A stretch of DNA of 18,991 nucleotides. It comes from Actinomycetota bacterium. Lineage in GTDB: Bacteria; Actinomycetota; Actinomycetes; Nanopelagicales; Nanopelagicaceae. The stretch's first letter is position 1, and every line of letters starts with the position of its first letter. A model generated the notes under the pieces. The model worked only from the letters and a program-made list of their open reading frames with translations, ran no database searches and was not told where the DNA came from. The stretch covers positions 1 through 18,991 of the forward strand of contig RGOY01000008.1 in NCBI GenBank assembly GCA_010028225.1. The letters run 5' to 3'. Of the stretch, positions 8,030 through 14,818 are shown in pieces. A program made the position numbers and the translations under genes.

Positions 8030-8067
8030 GAGAAAGCGATATCGGCAACACCCAGTCAAAAATTTTG

Positions 8068-8139
8068 CCGTCAATAGAGGCCACAGTAGAAACCACATTA
8101 GAAGGCACAGTAGAAGCCGCAATAGGAGTTAGAAGAGAA
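8068..8139 (+). repeat. Six degenerate 12-nt tandem repeats abutting the leuA start
   Basis: Six consecutive 12-base units fill the leader up to the base before ATG 8140: CCGTCAATAGAG, GCCACAGTAGAA, ACCACATTAGAA, GGCACAGTAGAA, GCCGCAATAGGA and GTTAGAAGAGAA. The approximate consensus is GCCACAGTAGAA. The last unit supplies the purine-rich ribosome site. The block is open in the leuA frame from a TTG at 8065 and would then encode an x-T-V-E tetrapeptide repeat, but with ATA, GTA, TTA and AGA codons that seem uncommon in the neighbouring genes, so I read it as leader RNA. Confidence 0.65.
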
Positions 8140-9882
8140 ATGACATTCCCAAATCAGAAGAAGAGCGCAATGCCCATCTCGCGCTACCACTCATTTATTC
8201 CGATTGACCTTGTCGATCGAACATGGCCGACAAAGAAGATGGCGAAGGCTCCCAAGTGGTGCTCAGTAGATCTTCGAGATGGAAACCAAGCCTTAATCGA
8301 TCCGATGGATTGGTCGCGAAAGATTGCGATGTTCAATCTCTTGGTCAAGATGGGTTACAAAGAGATCGAAGTCGGATTCCCTTCAGCGTCACAGACTGAT
8401 TTTGATTTCGTTCGCCGGATCATCGAAGAGGGGATGATCCCTGATGATGTGGTGATTCAAGTTTTGACTCAAGCAAGGAATGAGTTGATCGATCGGACTT
8501 TCGAATCAATCAAAGGCGCAAAGCAGGCGGTCGTCCATCTCTATAACTCAACATCGACCTTGCAGCGAAGAGTTGTCTTCGGTCAAGACAAGGCTGGGAT
8601 AAAAAAGATTGCAACTGATGGCGCCGAGTATTGCCTCAGCAAAGTCGATTCAGTTAAAGGAACGACGGTCTTCTTCGAGTATTCACCAGAGTCATATACC
8701 GGAACTGAGGTCGAGTACGCACTCGAAGTCTGTGATGCGGTTACGGCGATTTGGCAACCAACACCGTCGTGGAAGACCATCATCAATCTTCCAGCCACGG
8801 TGGAGATGGCGACCCCTAATGTTTATGCCGACTCCATCGAATGGATGCATAGAAATCTCGCGCGGCGCGAGGGGATCGTCCTCAGTCTTCATCCGCATAA
8901 CGACCGCGGAACGGCGGTTGCAGCGGCAGAGCTCGGATATCTCGCAGGTGCGGATCGAATCGAAGGAACTCTCTTTGGAAATGGCGAGCGCACCGGCAAT
9001 GTCTGTCTCGTAACACTTGGCCTTAACTTGATGAGTCACGGTATCGATCCAGAGATCGACTTCTCTGATATCCCTGCCATCAGACGCACGGTGGAATATG
9101 CCAACCAACTTCGGGTACCCGAGCGCCATCCGTACGGCGGCGACCTCGTCTTCACTGCATTCTCAGGCTCGCACCAAGATGCAATCAAGAAAGGCTTCGA
9201 ACATCTTGAAAAAGATGCTGAGGCCGCAAAGACACCGGTTGAAAGATTTACCTGGGCTGTGCCATATCTTCCGATTGATCCGAAAGATATCGGTAGAACA
9301 TATGAAGCGGTCATTCGAGTCAACAGCCAATCAGGAAAAGGTGGCGTTGCTTATCTCATGAAGAGCGAACATCAACTCGACTTGCCCAGGCGCCTTCAGA
9401 TCGAGTTCAGTCAAGTCATTCAGGCAAAGACAGATTCAGAAGGTGGCGAGGTTCTCGCTGACGAGATGTGGAAAATCTTCGTTGATGAATATCTTCCAGC
9501 CGAGTTGACTACTGATGTTGCGCCGTGGGGCCGATTCAAACTCTTAGGGATGTCAGAGCGTTCTGAAATGGGCAAAGAGGTAGAACTCACTGCTTCAATC
9601 ACTGACGGTGGCCAGAAGCGTGAGATCAGTGGATCGGGTAATGGTCCGATCTCGGCATTCTCGGATGCGCTCGGCAAACTCGGTGTCAAACTTTCGATCC
9701 TTGATTATTACGAGCATGCGATGAGCGCTGGTGGTGATGCAAAGGCGGCTTCGTATCTTGAGTGCGAGATTGCCAACGGTTCTGCGTCGAAGTCGGTCTA
9801 TTGGGGCGTGGGAATCGACCCCAGCACCACGACTGCCTCACTTAAAGCGATTATCTCGGCGGTCAATCGCGCCCTTCGCTAG
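8140..9882 (+). CDS. leuA: 2-isopropylmalate synthase
   Basis: First committed step of leucine synthesis: acetyl-CoA plus 2-ketoisovalerate to 2-isopropylmalate; cytosolic, divalent-metal dependent. The 580-residue protein is the actinobacterial long form. It has VDLRDGNQALIDPM with catalytic Arg46 and metal ligand Asp47, EVGFPSASQTDFDFVR, the SLHPHNDRG metal motif, LFGNGERTGN, and a C-terminal LeuA regulatory domain (about 430-580) through which leucine inhibits this family. ATG 8140 is chosen because NQKKSAMPISRYHSF matches the start region of mycobacterial LeuA and a purine-rich ribosome site precedes it. A TTG at 8065 would add 25 residues made of the tandem repeat. It is preceded by a leucine leader peptide and hairpin, so transcription or translation is probably attenuated by leucine. 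recO follows after 22 bases. Confidence 0.95.
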   Translation: MTFPNQKKSAMPISRYHSFIPIDLVDRTWPTKKMAKAPKWCSVDLRDGNQALIDPMDWSRKIAMFNLLVKMGYKEIEVGFPSASQTDFDFVRRIIEEGMIPDDVVIQVLTQARNELIDRTFESIKGAKQAVVHLYNSTSTLQRRVVFGQDKAGIKKIATDGAEYCLSKVDSVKGTTVFFEYSPESYTGTEVEYALEVCDAVTAIWQPTPSWKTIINLPATVEMATPNVYADSIEWMHRNLARREGIVLSLHPHNDRGTAVAAAELGYLAGADRIEGTLFGNGERTGNVCLVTLGLNLMSHGIDPEIDFSDIPAIRRTVEYANQLRVPERHPYGGDLVFTAFSGSHQDAIKKGFEHLEKDAEAAKTPVERFTWAVPYLPIDPKDIGRTYEAVIRVNSQSGKGGVAYLMKSEHQLDLPRRLQIEFSQVIQAKTDSEGGEVLADEMWKIFVDEYLPAELTTDVAPWGRFKLLGMSERSEMGKEVELTASITDGGQKREISGSGNGPISAFSDALGKLGVKLSILDYYEHAMSAGGDAKAASYLECEIANGSASKSVYWGVGIDPSTTTASLKAIISAVNRALR

Positions 9883-9892
9883 GAGCGCTAAC

Positions 9893-9898
9893 TACTCT
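9893..9898 (+). promoter_or_regulatory. -10 element of recO, leaderless geometry
   Basis: TACTCT (TAnnnT) lies six bases before the GTG at 9905, just after the leuA stop. The only GGAG nearby is about 19 bases from the start, too far for a ribosome site, which favours a leaderless recO mRNA. Confidence 0.42.
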
Positions 9899-9904
9899 TT
9901 GGCC

Positions 9905-10678
9905 GTGGCTCTCTACCGCGACCAAGCAGTTGTACTTCGGACGCATAAGCTCGGTGAAGCCGATCGAATCATTACCCTGCTTACGAGAGATCATGGTCGT
10001 CTTCGAGCAGTAGCTAAAGGTGTTCGACGAACCAAGTCGAAGTTTGGTGCACGCCTGGAGATAGCAAGCCATGTCGATCTTCAACTCTATATAGGAAAGA
10101 ATCTTGACACCATCACGCAAGCAGAAGGTATCGAGAACTATGGTGATGAGATCTCGCATGATTATCAGAAGTGGACAGTGGCGCATGCCATTTTGGAAGC
10201 AGCAGAGCGATTCACGAGTAATGAGCGTGAGCCAGCAAACCAACAGTTTCAGTTAGTGGTGGGTGCGCTTCGAGCACTCGCTCACGAGAAATACGATTCA
10301 CTTTTGATTTTGGATGCCTATCTACTTCGCTCGCTTGAAGTTGCAGGATTTGCACCGTCGACAACAGATTGCTCAATCTGCTCACTACCCGGCCCGCATC
10401 GCTACTTCTCACTTGTCGGCGGCGGATCAGTCTGTGGGAAGTGTCGACCCTCTGCTTCAGCGACACCGGCGGCCGAGACGCTGGAATTGCTCGGAGATTT
10501 GCTGAGTGGGAACTGGAGTCGGGCTAGCATCAGTGAGGTGAAGAGCCGTCGTGAGGCATCAGGACTTGTCGCTGCATATCTTCAGTGGCATATCGAGCGA
10601 GGCCTTCGTTCGCTACCTTTCGTGGAACGGACTTTGAGTGAGAGTCCACTTCGCCATTCCAGTGAGCAGGCAGTATGA
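9905..10678 (+). CDS. recO: DNA repair protein RecO
   Basis: Recombination mediator that, with RecR and RecF, loads RecA on SSB-coated single-stranded DNA and anneals strands. The protein is 257 residues: an N-terminal OB-fold (about 1-80) beginning YRDQAVVLRTHKLGEADRIITLLTR, a helical domain, and a C4 zinc finger with Cys156, Cys159, Cys177 and Cys180. GTG 9905 is chosen because the RecO pattern starts at once after it and a TACTCT -10 is six bases upstream; the longer frame from 9731 lies inside leuA. It overlaps uppS by ATGA. The recO-uppS pairing is the same in mycobacteria. Confidence 0.93.
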   Translation: MALYRDQAVVLRTHKLGEADRIITLLTRDHGRLRAVAKGVRRTKSKFGARLEIASHVDLQLYIGKNLDTITQAEGIENYGDEISHDYQKWTVAHAILEAAERFTSNEREPANQQFQLVVGALRALAHEKYDSLLILDAYLLRSLEVAGFAPSTTDCSICSLPGPHRYFSLVGGGSVCGKCRPSASATPAAETLELLGDLLSGNWSRASISEVKSRREASGLVAAYLQWHIERGLRSLPFVERTLSESPLRHSSEQAV

Positions 10679-11436
10679 AATATCGAAAACCGACGCCACA
10701 TCCATCAGGTGCAAAGCCACCAAAGATCAAAGCAGAGGCGCTCCCTCGTCACGTCGCGATAGTGATGGATGGAAATGGCAGATGGGCAAAGCAACGTGGG
10801 ATGGCGAGGACCAAGGGTCATGAGGCGGGAGAGAAAGCTTTATTCGATGTTGTCGAAGGGGCTCTTGAGATTGGGCTCAAAGAGGTAAGTGTCTATGCCT
10901 TCTCCACTGAGAATTGGCGAAGAAGTCCTGAAGAAGTTCGATTCTTGATGAATTTCAATCGTGACGTCATCAGAAAACGTCGCGATGAAATGCATGAACG
11001 TGGCATCAAAGTTCGATGGGTCGGCAGAAGGCAGCGACTCTGGGCCAGTGTCATCAAAGAGTTAGAAGAGGCTGAGCGTTTAACGAAGCGGAATACAGCA
11101 ATGACGCTCAATATGTGTATCAACTATGGTGGCCGGGCTGAGATTGTCGATGCCGCAAAAGCACTCGCCAGTGATGTAGCGAAACGGCGCGTGAAGCCCG
11201 AAGCGGTGACGGAGAAACTTTTTAGTAAGTATCTCGATGAACCCAAAATGAATGATGTCGACCTCTTCTTTCGTTCATCAGGCGAACAGCGGACCAGCAA
11301 TTTCTTGATGTGGCAATCTGCCTATGCAGAGATGGTCTTTATGGATGTACTCTGGCCCGACGTGGATCGATTAACGCTCTGGAAGGCGATTGAGATCTAT
11401 GCAGAGCGAGAACGACGATTTGGAGGAGCAGAGTGA
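10675..11436 (+). CDS. uppS: Isoprenyl (undecaprenyl/decaprenyl) diphosphate synthase
   Basis: Cis-prenyltransferase that extends an allylic diphosphate with isopentenyl diphosphate to make the polyprenyl carrier for peptidoglycan and other envelope polymers; works at the inner face of the membrane. The 253-residue protein carries all family blocks: VMDGNGRWAKQRG with catalytic Asp32, the YAFSTENWRRS segment (75-84), NMCINYGGRAEI, and DLFFRSSGEQRTSNFLMWQ with the diphosphate-binding Arg200 and SGEQR. It resembles mycobacterial Rv2361c, which makes a decaprenyl product, so the chain length here is uncertain. Its ATG overlaps the recO stop as ATGA, and its own stop overlaps the next start, so the three genes are translationally coupled. 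Confidence 0.94.
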   Translation: MKYRKPTPHPSGAKPPKIKAEALPRHVAIVMDGNGRWAKQRGMARTKGHEAGEKALFDVVEGALEIGLKEVSVYAFSTENWRRSPEEVRFLMNFNRDVIRKRRDEMHERGIKVRWVGRRQRLWASVIKELEEAERLTKRNTAMTLNMCINYGGRAEIVDAAKALASDVAKRRVKPEAVTEKLFSKYLDEPKMNDVDLFFRSSGEQRTSNFLMWQSAYAEMVFMDVLWPDVDRLTLWKAIEIYAERERRFGGAE

Positions 11437-12035
11437 GTAAGCAGAAAGCAGAATTTTGGTTTGATCCGATTTGCCCGTGGGCTTGGATGACATCGCGGTG
11501 GATCTTGGAAGTTGAGAAGGTCCGCGATATCGATGTGACTTTCAATATCTTTTCACTCGCACACCTCAATCGAGAAACCACCAATGAGAAGTACAAAGAC
11601 AATTTCCCAAAGTCATGGCGCACTACTCGCGTCATCATGGCGGCGAAGCAGGCACATGGCCAAGAGGTGGTCTTGCCGATGTACACCGCGATTGGCACCA
11701 GAATCCATTTGAAGAAGATGGAGGTGGGTCAGCAGTTGCTGACAGAAGCACTTGCTGAGGTGGGCCTACCTTCGAACTTAGTTGAGCGAATGGATGATGA
11801 ATCGCTCAACCCTTCAATTATCGAAAGTCATGAGCGAGGCATATCACTCGTTGGAAACGATGTTGGAACTCCGCTGATCAAAGTGGGTGATTTCGCATTC
11901 TTTGGACCGGTGATTTCTCCGGCGCCTAAGGGTGAAGCTGCGGGCAAACTCTGGGATGGCGTCGTCAATGTAGCTTCCTACCCAGGGTTTTTCGAGATCA
12001 AGAGGTCTCGCACCGTGGGTCCAATCTTTGACTAG
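11433..12035 (+). CDS. DsbA-fold oxidoreductase, Rv2466c-like, with CPWA active site
   Basis: Thioredoxin/DsbA-fold protein of 200 residues, similar along its length to the mycothiol-dependent nitroreductase Rv2466c of M. tuberculosis: FWFDPICPWAW near the N-terminus, TSRWILEVEKVRDIDV, an AKQAHG helix, DVGTPLIKV with the cis-Pro, FFGPVISPAPKGEAAGKLWD and the C-terminal SYPGFFEIKRSR. Rv2466c has CPWC; here the second Cys is Ala17, leaving only Cys14, which suggests monothiol chemistry with a low-molecular-weight thiol such as mycothiol. GTG 11433 overlaps the uppS stop (GTGA), with GGAGGAGCAG just upstream as ribosome site. Its stop shares a CTAG with the convergent cysD stop. Cytosolic: no signal peptide. 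Physiological substrate unknown. Confidence 0.85.
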   Translation: MSKQKAEFWFDPICPWAWMTSRWILEVEKVRDIDVTFNIFSLAHLNRETTNEKYKDNFPKSWRTTRVIMAAKQAHGQEVVLPMYTAIGTRIHLKKMEVGQQLLTEALAEVGLPSNLVERMDDESLNPSIIESHERGISLVGNDVGTPLIKVGDFAFFGPVISPAPKGEAAGKLWDGVVNVASYPGFFEIKRSRTVGPIFD

Positions 12036-12937
12036 AAGTAGCCCTCGCGCTTCTTCTTCTCCATTGAATCTTCTTTATCGCCATCAATCAGTCTCGTTGC
12101 GCGCTCACTGAGGCGAACGCCCGTGATTTCTTCGACTACCTCTTCCATAGTCGTTGCAGTTGATTCGACGCCTGCTGTCAGGGGATAACATCCAAGAGTT
12201 CTGAAGCGAACCATCATCATCTCTGGCTTTTCGCCGGGTTGTAACGGATACCTCTCATCATCAACCATTATCAACTGTTCGCCGCGACGAACCATCGGTC
12301 GCTCTTTCGCGAAATAGAGTGGATTGACGTAGATATTTTCTTGCCAGATGTAATTCCAAATATCGAGCTCGGTCCAATCAGAGATTGGAAAGACGCGCAT
12401 CGTCTGTTCTGGGCGGAGCTTGGTGTTATAGGTGCGCCATAGCTCTGGACGTTGATCACGCGGATTCCATTGATAGCCAGATTCTCGAACGCTAAAGATT
12501 CGCTCCTTCGCCCGACTTCGCTCTTCGTCTCGACGCGAGCCACCAATCGCGGCATCGAAGCCATGGTGATCAAATGCTTGTTTGAGTGCGACGGTATTCA
12601 TCACGCGGATATATTCAGAAATGCCGTGGCTAAACGGGGTAATGCCATCTCGAAGGCCATCTTGATTGATATGGACGATGAGATTGAGGTTATGTTCTTT
12701 CACAACTTCGTCGCGGAAGGTGATCATCTCCCGGAAGTTCCAGGTCGAATCGACATGTAGGAGCGGGAAAGGGATTGGAGCGGGGTAGAAAGCTTTCCGT
12801 GCCAGGTGAAGAATTACGGTGGAGTCTTTTCCGATCGAGTAGAGCAAGACAGGTTTTCGAAATGTCGCCGCAGTTTCACGGAGAATCTCGATCGACTCAT
12901 CTTCGAGTTCCTGGAGGATCTGTCGGGAGCTGCGCAC
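12032..12937 (-). CDS. cysD: Sulfate adenylyltransferase subunit 2 (ATP sulfurylase small subunit)
   Basis: Catalytic subunit of ATP sulfurylase, making adenosine 5'-phosphosulfate from ATP and sulfate for sulfur assimilation, normally driven by the GTPase partner CysN. The 301-residue protein is full length, with the PP-loop SIGKDS (34-39), the HVDSTWNFREM segment, GGSRRDEERSRAKERIFS, NTKLRPEQTMRVFPISDWTE, RTLGCYPLT and the typical C-terminal tail EKKKREGYF. Start GTG 12937 lies six bases after a TAGGAT -10 and has no ribosome site, so the mRNA is probably leaderless. No cysN is adjacent: upstream is the recA control region and downstream is a convergent gene, so the partner must be elsewhere or the protein acts without it. 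Confidence 0.94.
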   Translation of the reverse strand: MRSSRQILQELEDESIEILRETAATFRKPVLLYSIGKDSTVILHLARKAFYPAPIPFPLLHVDSTWNFREMITFRDEVVKEHNLNLIVHINQDGLRDGITPFSHGISEYIRVMNTVALKQAFDHHGFDAAIGGSRRDEERSRAKERIFSVRESGYQWNPRDQRPELWRTYNTKLRPEQTMRVFPISDWTELDIWNYIWQENIYVNPLYFAKERPMVRRGEQLIMVDDERYPLQPGEKPEMMMVRFRTLGCYPLTAGVESTATTMEEVVEEITGVRLSERATRLIDGDKEDSMEKKKREGYF

Positions 12938-12943
12938 CTTTGC

Positions 12944-12949
12944 ATCCTA
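12944..12949 (-). promoter_or_regulatory. -10 element of cysD, leaderless geometry
   Basis: Minus-strand TAGGAT ends six bases before the GTG at 12937. It is the same hexamer as the leuL -10. It lies 64 bases from the LexA box, so LexA is unlikely to cover it. Confidence 0.5.
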
Positions 12950-13012
12950 TTGAGGCTTTTTGAGGGCGGGAGAACGCGCCCATCCGACTCGCCGAGGAGG
13001 GGTTCTGGAATT

Positions 13013-13026
13013 CGAACAGATGTTCG
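13013..13026. promoter_or_regulatory. LexA (SOS) box of recA
   Basis: CGAACAGATGTTCG is a perfect match to the actinobacterial/Gram-positive SOS box CGAACRNRYGTTYG, with palindromic CGAAC/GTTCG arms, flanked by T before and G after. It lies 147 bases before the recA ATG, just upstream of a possible -10 (TACCCT, 13029-13034). LexA bound here would block recA transcription until DNA damage. Confidence 0.9.
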
Positions 13027-13028
13027 GA

Positions 13029-13034
13029 TACCCT
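13029..13034 (+). promoter_or_regulatory. Possible -10 element of recA
   Basis: TACCCT fits TAnnnT and lies three bases after the LexA box, so bound repressor would cover it. It predicts a start near 13041 and a leader of about 130 bases. No good -35 is seen. Confidence 0.35.
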
Positions 13035-13071
13035 TCTCGTGCCCAACCAGAGCGGTTCCACATTTCCGCGA

Positions 13072-13153
13072 GGGATCCGTCCCCGCCGTCGGTGGTATTC
13101 CGTACCTTCTGGACTAGTCCGGACCGCAAGGTCCTTAGAGCCCATCACATGGG
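13072..13153 (+). promoter_or_regulatory. Structured 5' leader of recA with three hairpins
   Basis: Three inverted repeats lie in the predicted leader: GGGA/TCCC around TCCG (13072-13083); GGACC/GGTCC around a GCAA tetraloop (13121-13134), preceded by the palindrome GGACTAGTCC (13111-13120), which could pair alternatively with it; and CCCAT/ATGGG around CAC (13141-13153), which ends a few bases before the AGAGG ribosome site. None has a U-tract. They may affect mRNA stability or ribosome access; function is not shown. Confidence 0.4.
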
Positions 13154-13172
13154 AGATTAAAGAGGTAACACG

Positions 13173-14282
13173 ATGGCCCGCGAGGCTAAAGGCGCCCCTG
13201 AATCATCAGGCGCCCCCGAATCGAAGAAAACCCAAGTAAATCCCGAGCGGCTCAAGGCCCTTGATACCGCTCTCGCCCAGATCGAGCGCCAGTTCGGCAA
13301 GGGCTCTGTTATGAAAATGAGTGAGCGCGCGAACCAAGTTGTTGAAGTGATTCCGACTGGCTCGATCGCACTCGATGCAGCCCTCGGCATTGGTGGGCTA
13401 CCAAGAGGTCGAGTTATCGAGATCTTCGGTCCTGAATCATCAGGCAAGACGACACTGACTCTTCATGCGATTGCCAATGTCCAGAAGCAGGGCGGTATCG
13501 CGGCATTTATCGATGCAGAACATGCCTTCGATCCAGAGTATGCCAAGAAGTTAGGCATCGATATTGATGCGCTCTTGGTTTCACAGCCAGATACCGGTGA
13601 ACAAGCGCTTGAGATCATGGATATGTTGGTTCGATCTGGTGCGCTTGATCTCATTGTCGTTGACTCAGTTGCAGCTTTAGTACCACGCGCTGAGATCGAA
13701 GGCGAGATGGGAGATTCACATATGGGTCTTCAGGCTCGACTTATGTCCCAGGCACTTCGAAAGATCACTGGCGCACTCAGTTCTTCTAAGACAACTGCAA
13801 TTTTCATCAACCAGCTTCGAGACAAGATCGGCGTCTTCTTTGGCTCACCTGAGACGACAACGGGCGGTAAAGCGCTCAAGTTCTATGCATCCGTTCGTAT
13901 GGATATCCGTCGCATAGAGACTCTCAAGGATGGCCAAGAAGCCGTCGGCAATAGAACTCGAGTCAAGGTGGTCAAGAACAAGATGGCTCCTCCATTCAAG
14001 CAAGCAGAGTTCGACATCCTCTACGGTGTCGGAATCTCTCGAGAGGGCTCTCTCCTGGATCTTGGCGTTGAACATGGAATCGTCAAGAAGTCGGGTGCAT
14101 GGTTCACCTACGAGGGAGACCAACTCGGACAAGGTAAAGAGAACTCACGGCAGTTCTTGATCGATAACCCCGATCTTGCCAATGAGATTGAATCGAAGAT
14201 CCGCGCTCGATTGATGACTACTGTTGTTGATCCTGCCCTTGTTGCTGCAGTAGATGAAGCAACTGCGGATGTTGAGTTCTAA
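13173..14282 (+). CDS. recA: Recombinase RecA
   Basis: ATP-dependent strand-exchange protein and co-protease for LexA self-cleavage. The 369-residue protein has the Walker A loop GPESSGKT (86-93), the catalytic-Glu segment FIDAEHAFDPEYA, Walker B LIVVDSV, the loop L1 region GEMGDSHMGLQARLMSQALRK, FINQLRDKIGV, and loop L2 GSPETTTGGKALKFYASVRMDIRR. No intein or truncation is seen. ATG 13173 has an AGAGG ribosome site eight bases upstream. The N-terminus is about 25 residues longer than the core, with a small GAPES-GAPES duplication that is also visible in the DNA. Transcription is controlled by the upstream LexA box. recX overlaps its end. Confidence 0.97.
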   Translation: MAREAKGAPESSGAPESKKTQVNPERLKALDTALAQIERQFGKGSVMKMSERANQVVEVIPTGSIALDAALGIGGLPRGRVIEIFGPESSGKTTLTLHAIANVQKQGGIAAFIDAEHAFDPEYAKKLGIDIDALLVSQPDTGEQALEIMDMLVRSGALDLIVVDSVAALVPRAEIEGEMGDSHMGLQARLMSQALRKITGALSSSKTTAIFINQLRDKIGVFFGSPETTTGGKALKFYASVRMDIRRIETLKDGQEAVGNRTRVKVVKNKMAPPFKQAEFDILYGVGISREGSLLDLGVEHGIVKKSGAWFTYEGDQLGQGKENSRQFLIDNPDLANEIESKIRARLMTTVVDPALVAAVDEATADVEF

Positions 14283-14778
14283 AGACTCGAACCTCGATCG
14301 AATCGAAGAAGTAGAGAGCGATCCCTTCTCAGTAGCGCTTACCATCGCCTTAACGGCGCTTGGTAGGCGCTCGCTGAGTAAATCAGAACTTTCTAAGCAC
14401 CTTTCGAAACGAGGTGCCTCTGATGAGATCCGTGATTCGGTTCTGAATCGTGTTGAGGAGATGGGTTACATCAACGACCTCGACTTCGCTCGCGCATTCA
14501 GTGATAGAACGCGAAGAATCAAGAAAAGTTCTAAGCGCGCTATCTCTCAAGGACTTCGGGAAAAGGGAATCAGCCAAGAGACGATTGACTGGGTCATCGA
14601 GGACATCCCTGAATCGTCAGATTTAGAACTCGCTCGAGAGTTTGCACGCAAGAAGTGGCGTCCACGCGCTGGGGAGGAAGTTGAGACGACGAAACGACGC
14701 GTTGCAGGTGCTTTGATGCGTCGAGGCTTCTCATCACAGATGATCAATGAAGTAATCAAGGAGCTTGCCAAACAGTAG
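14269..14778 (+). CDS. recX: RecA regulatory protein RecX
   Basis: Small helical protein that binds the RecA filament and limits its activity. From ATG 14269 it has 169 residues and shows the repeated three-helix RecX modules: ALTALGRRSLSKSELSKHLSKRG, MGYINDLDFARAFSDRTRR, ISQGLREKGISQETIDWVI and KRRVAGALMRRGFSSQMINEVI. It follows recA as in most actinobacteria and starts inside the last codons of recA. ATG 14254 in the same frame is an alternative, and neither has a strong ribosome site, so the start is uncertain and translational coupling to recA is likely. Very lysine- and arginine-rich, as usual for RecX. Confidence 0.9.
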   Translation: MLSSKDSNLDRIEEVESDPFSVALTIALTALGRRSLSKSELSKHLSKRGASDEIRDSVLNRVEEMGYINDLDFARAFSDRTRRIKKSSKRAISQGLREKGISQETIDWVIEDIPESSDLELAREFARKKWRPRAGEEVETTKRRVAGALMRRGFSSQMINEVIKELAKQ

Positions 14779-14804
14779 TAAAAGGCACGCTCAAGCTTGA
14801 CTTG

Positions 14805-14810
14805 TAGACT
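14805..14810 (+). promoter_or_regulatory. -10 element of miaB, leaderless geometry
   Basis: TAGACT, the same hexamer as before gabD, lies eight bases before the miaB ATG at 14819. No ribosome site precedes the ATG. The 10-base palindrome TCAAGCTTGA (14791-14800) lies just upstream. Confidence 0.5.
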
Positions 14811-14818
14811 TCGCATTT

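Noticed and set aside
7939..8064. The leuA frame stays open far upstream, suggesting a leader-LeuA fusion by frameshift
   Set aside because: No slippery site and no start codon before TTG 8065; the leader peptide is in another frame with its own stop. Openness over about 130 bases can arise by chance.
9731..9904. Longer recO frame inside leuA
   Set aside because: The extra residues are an out-of-frame reading of the leuA end; the RecO pattern begins at GTG 9905.
12947..13160. Several 60-100-codon frames on both strands in the cysD-recA gap
   Set aside because: They overlap the LexA box and hairpins, have low-complexity Arg/Pro-rich content, match no family and lack good starts.
14791..14800. 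Perfect palindrome TCAAGCTTGA before miaB as an operator or terminator
   Set aside because: It is short, without a U-tract and without a second copy in the window; it may be chance.
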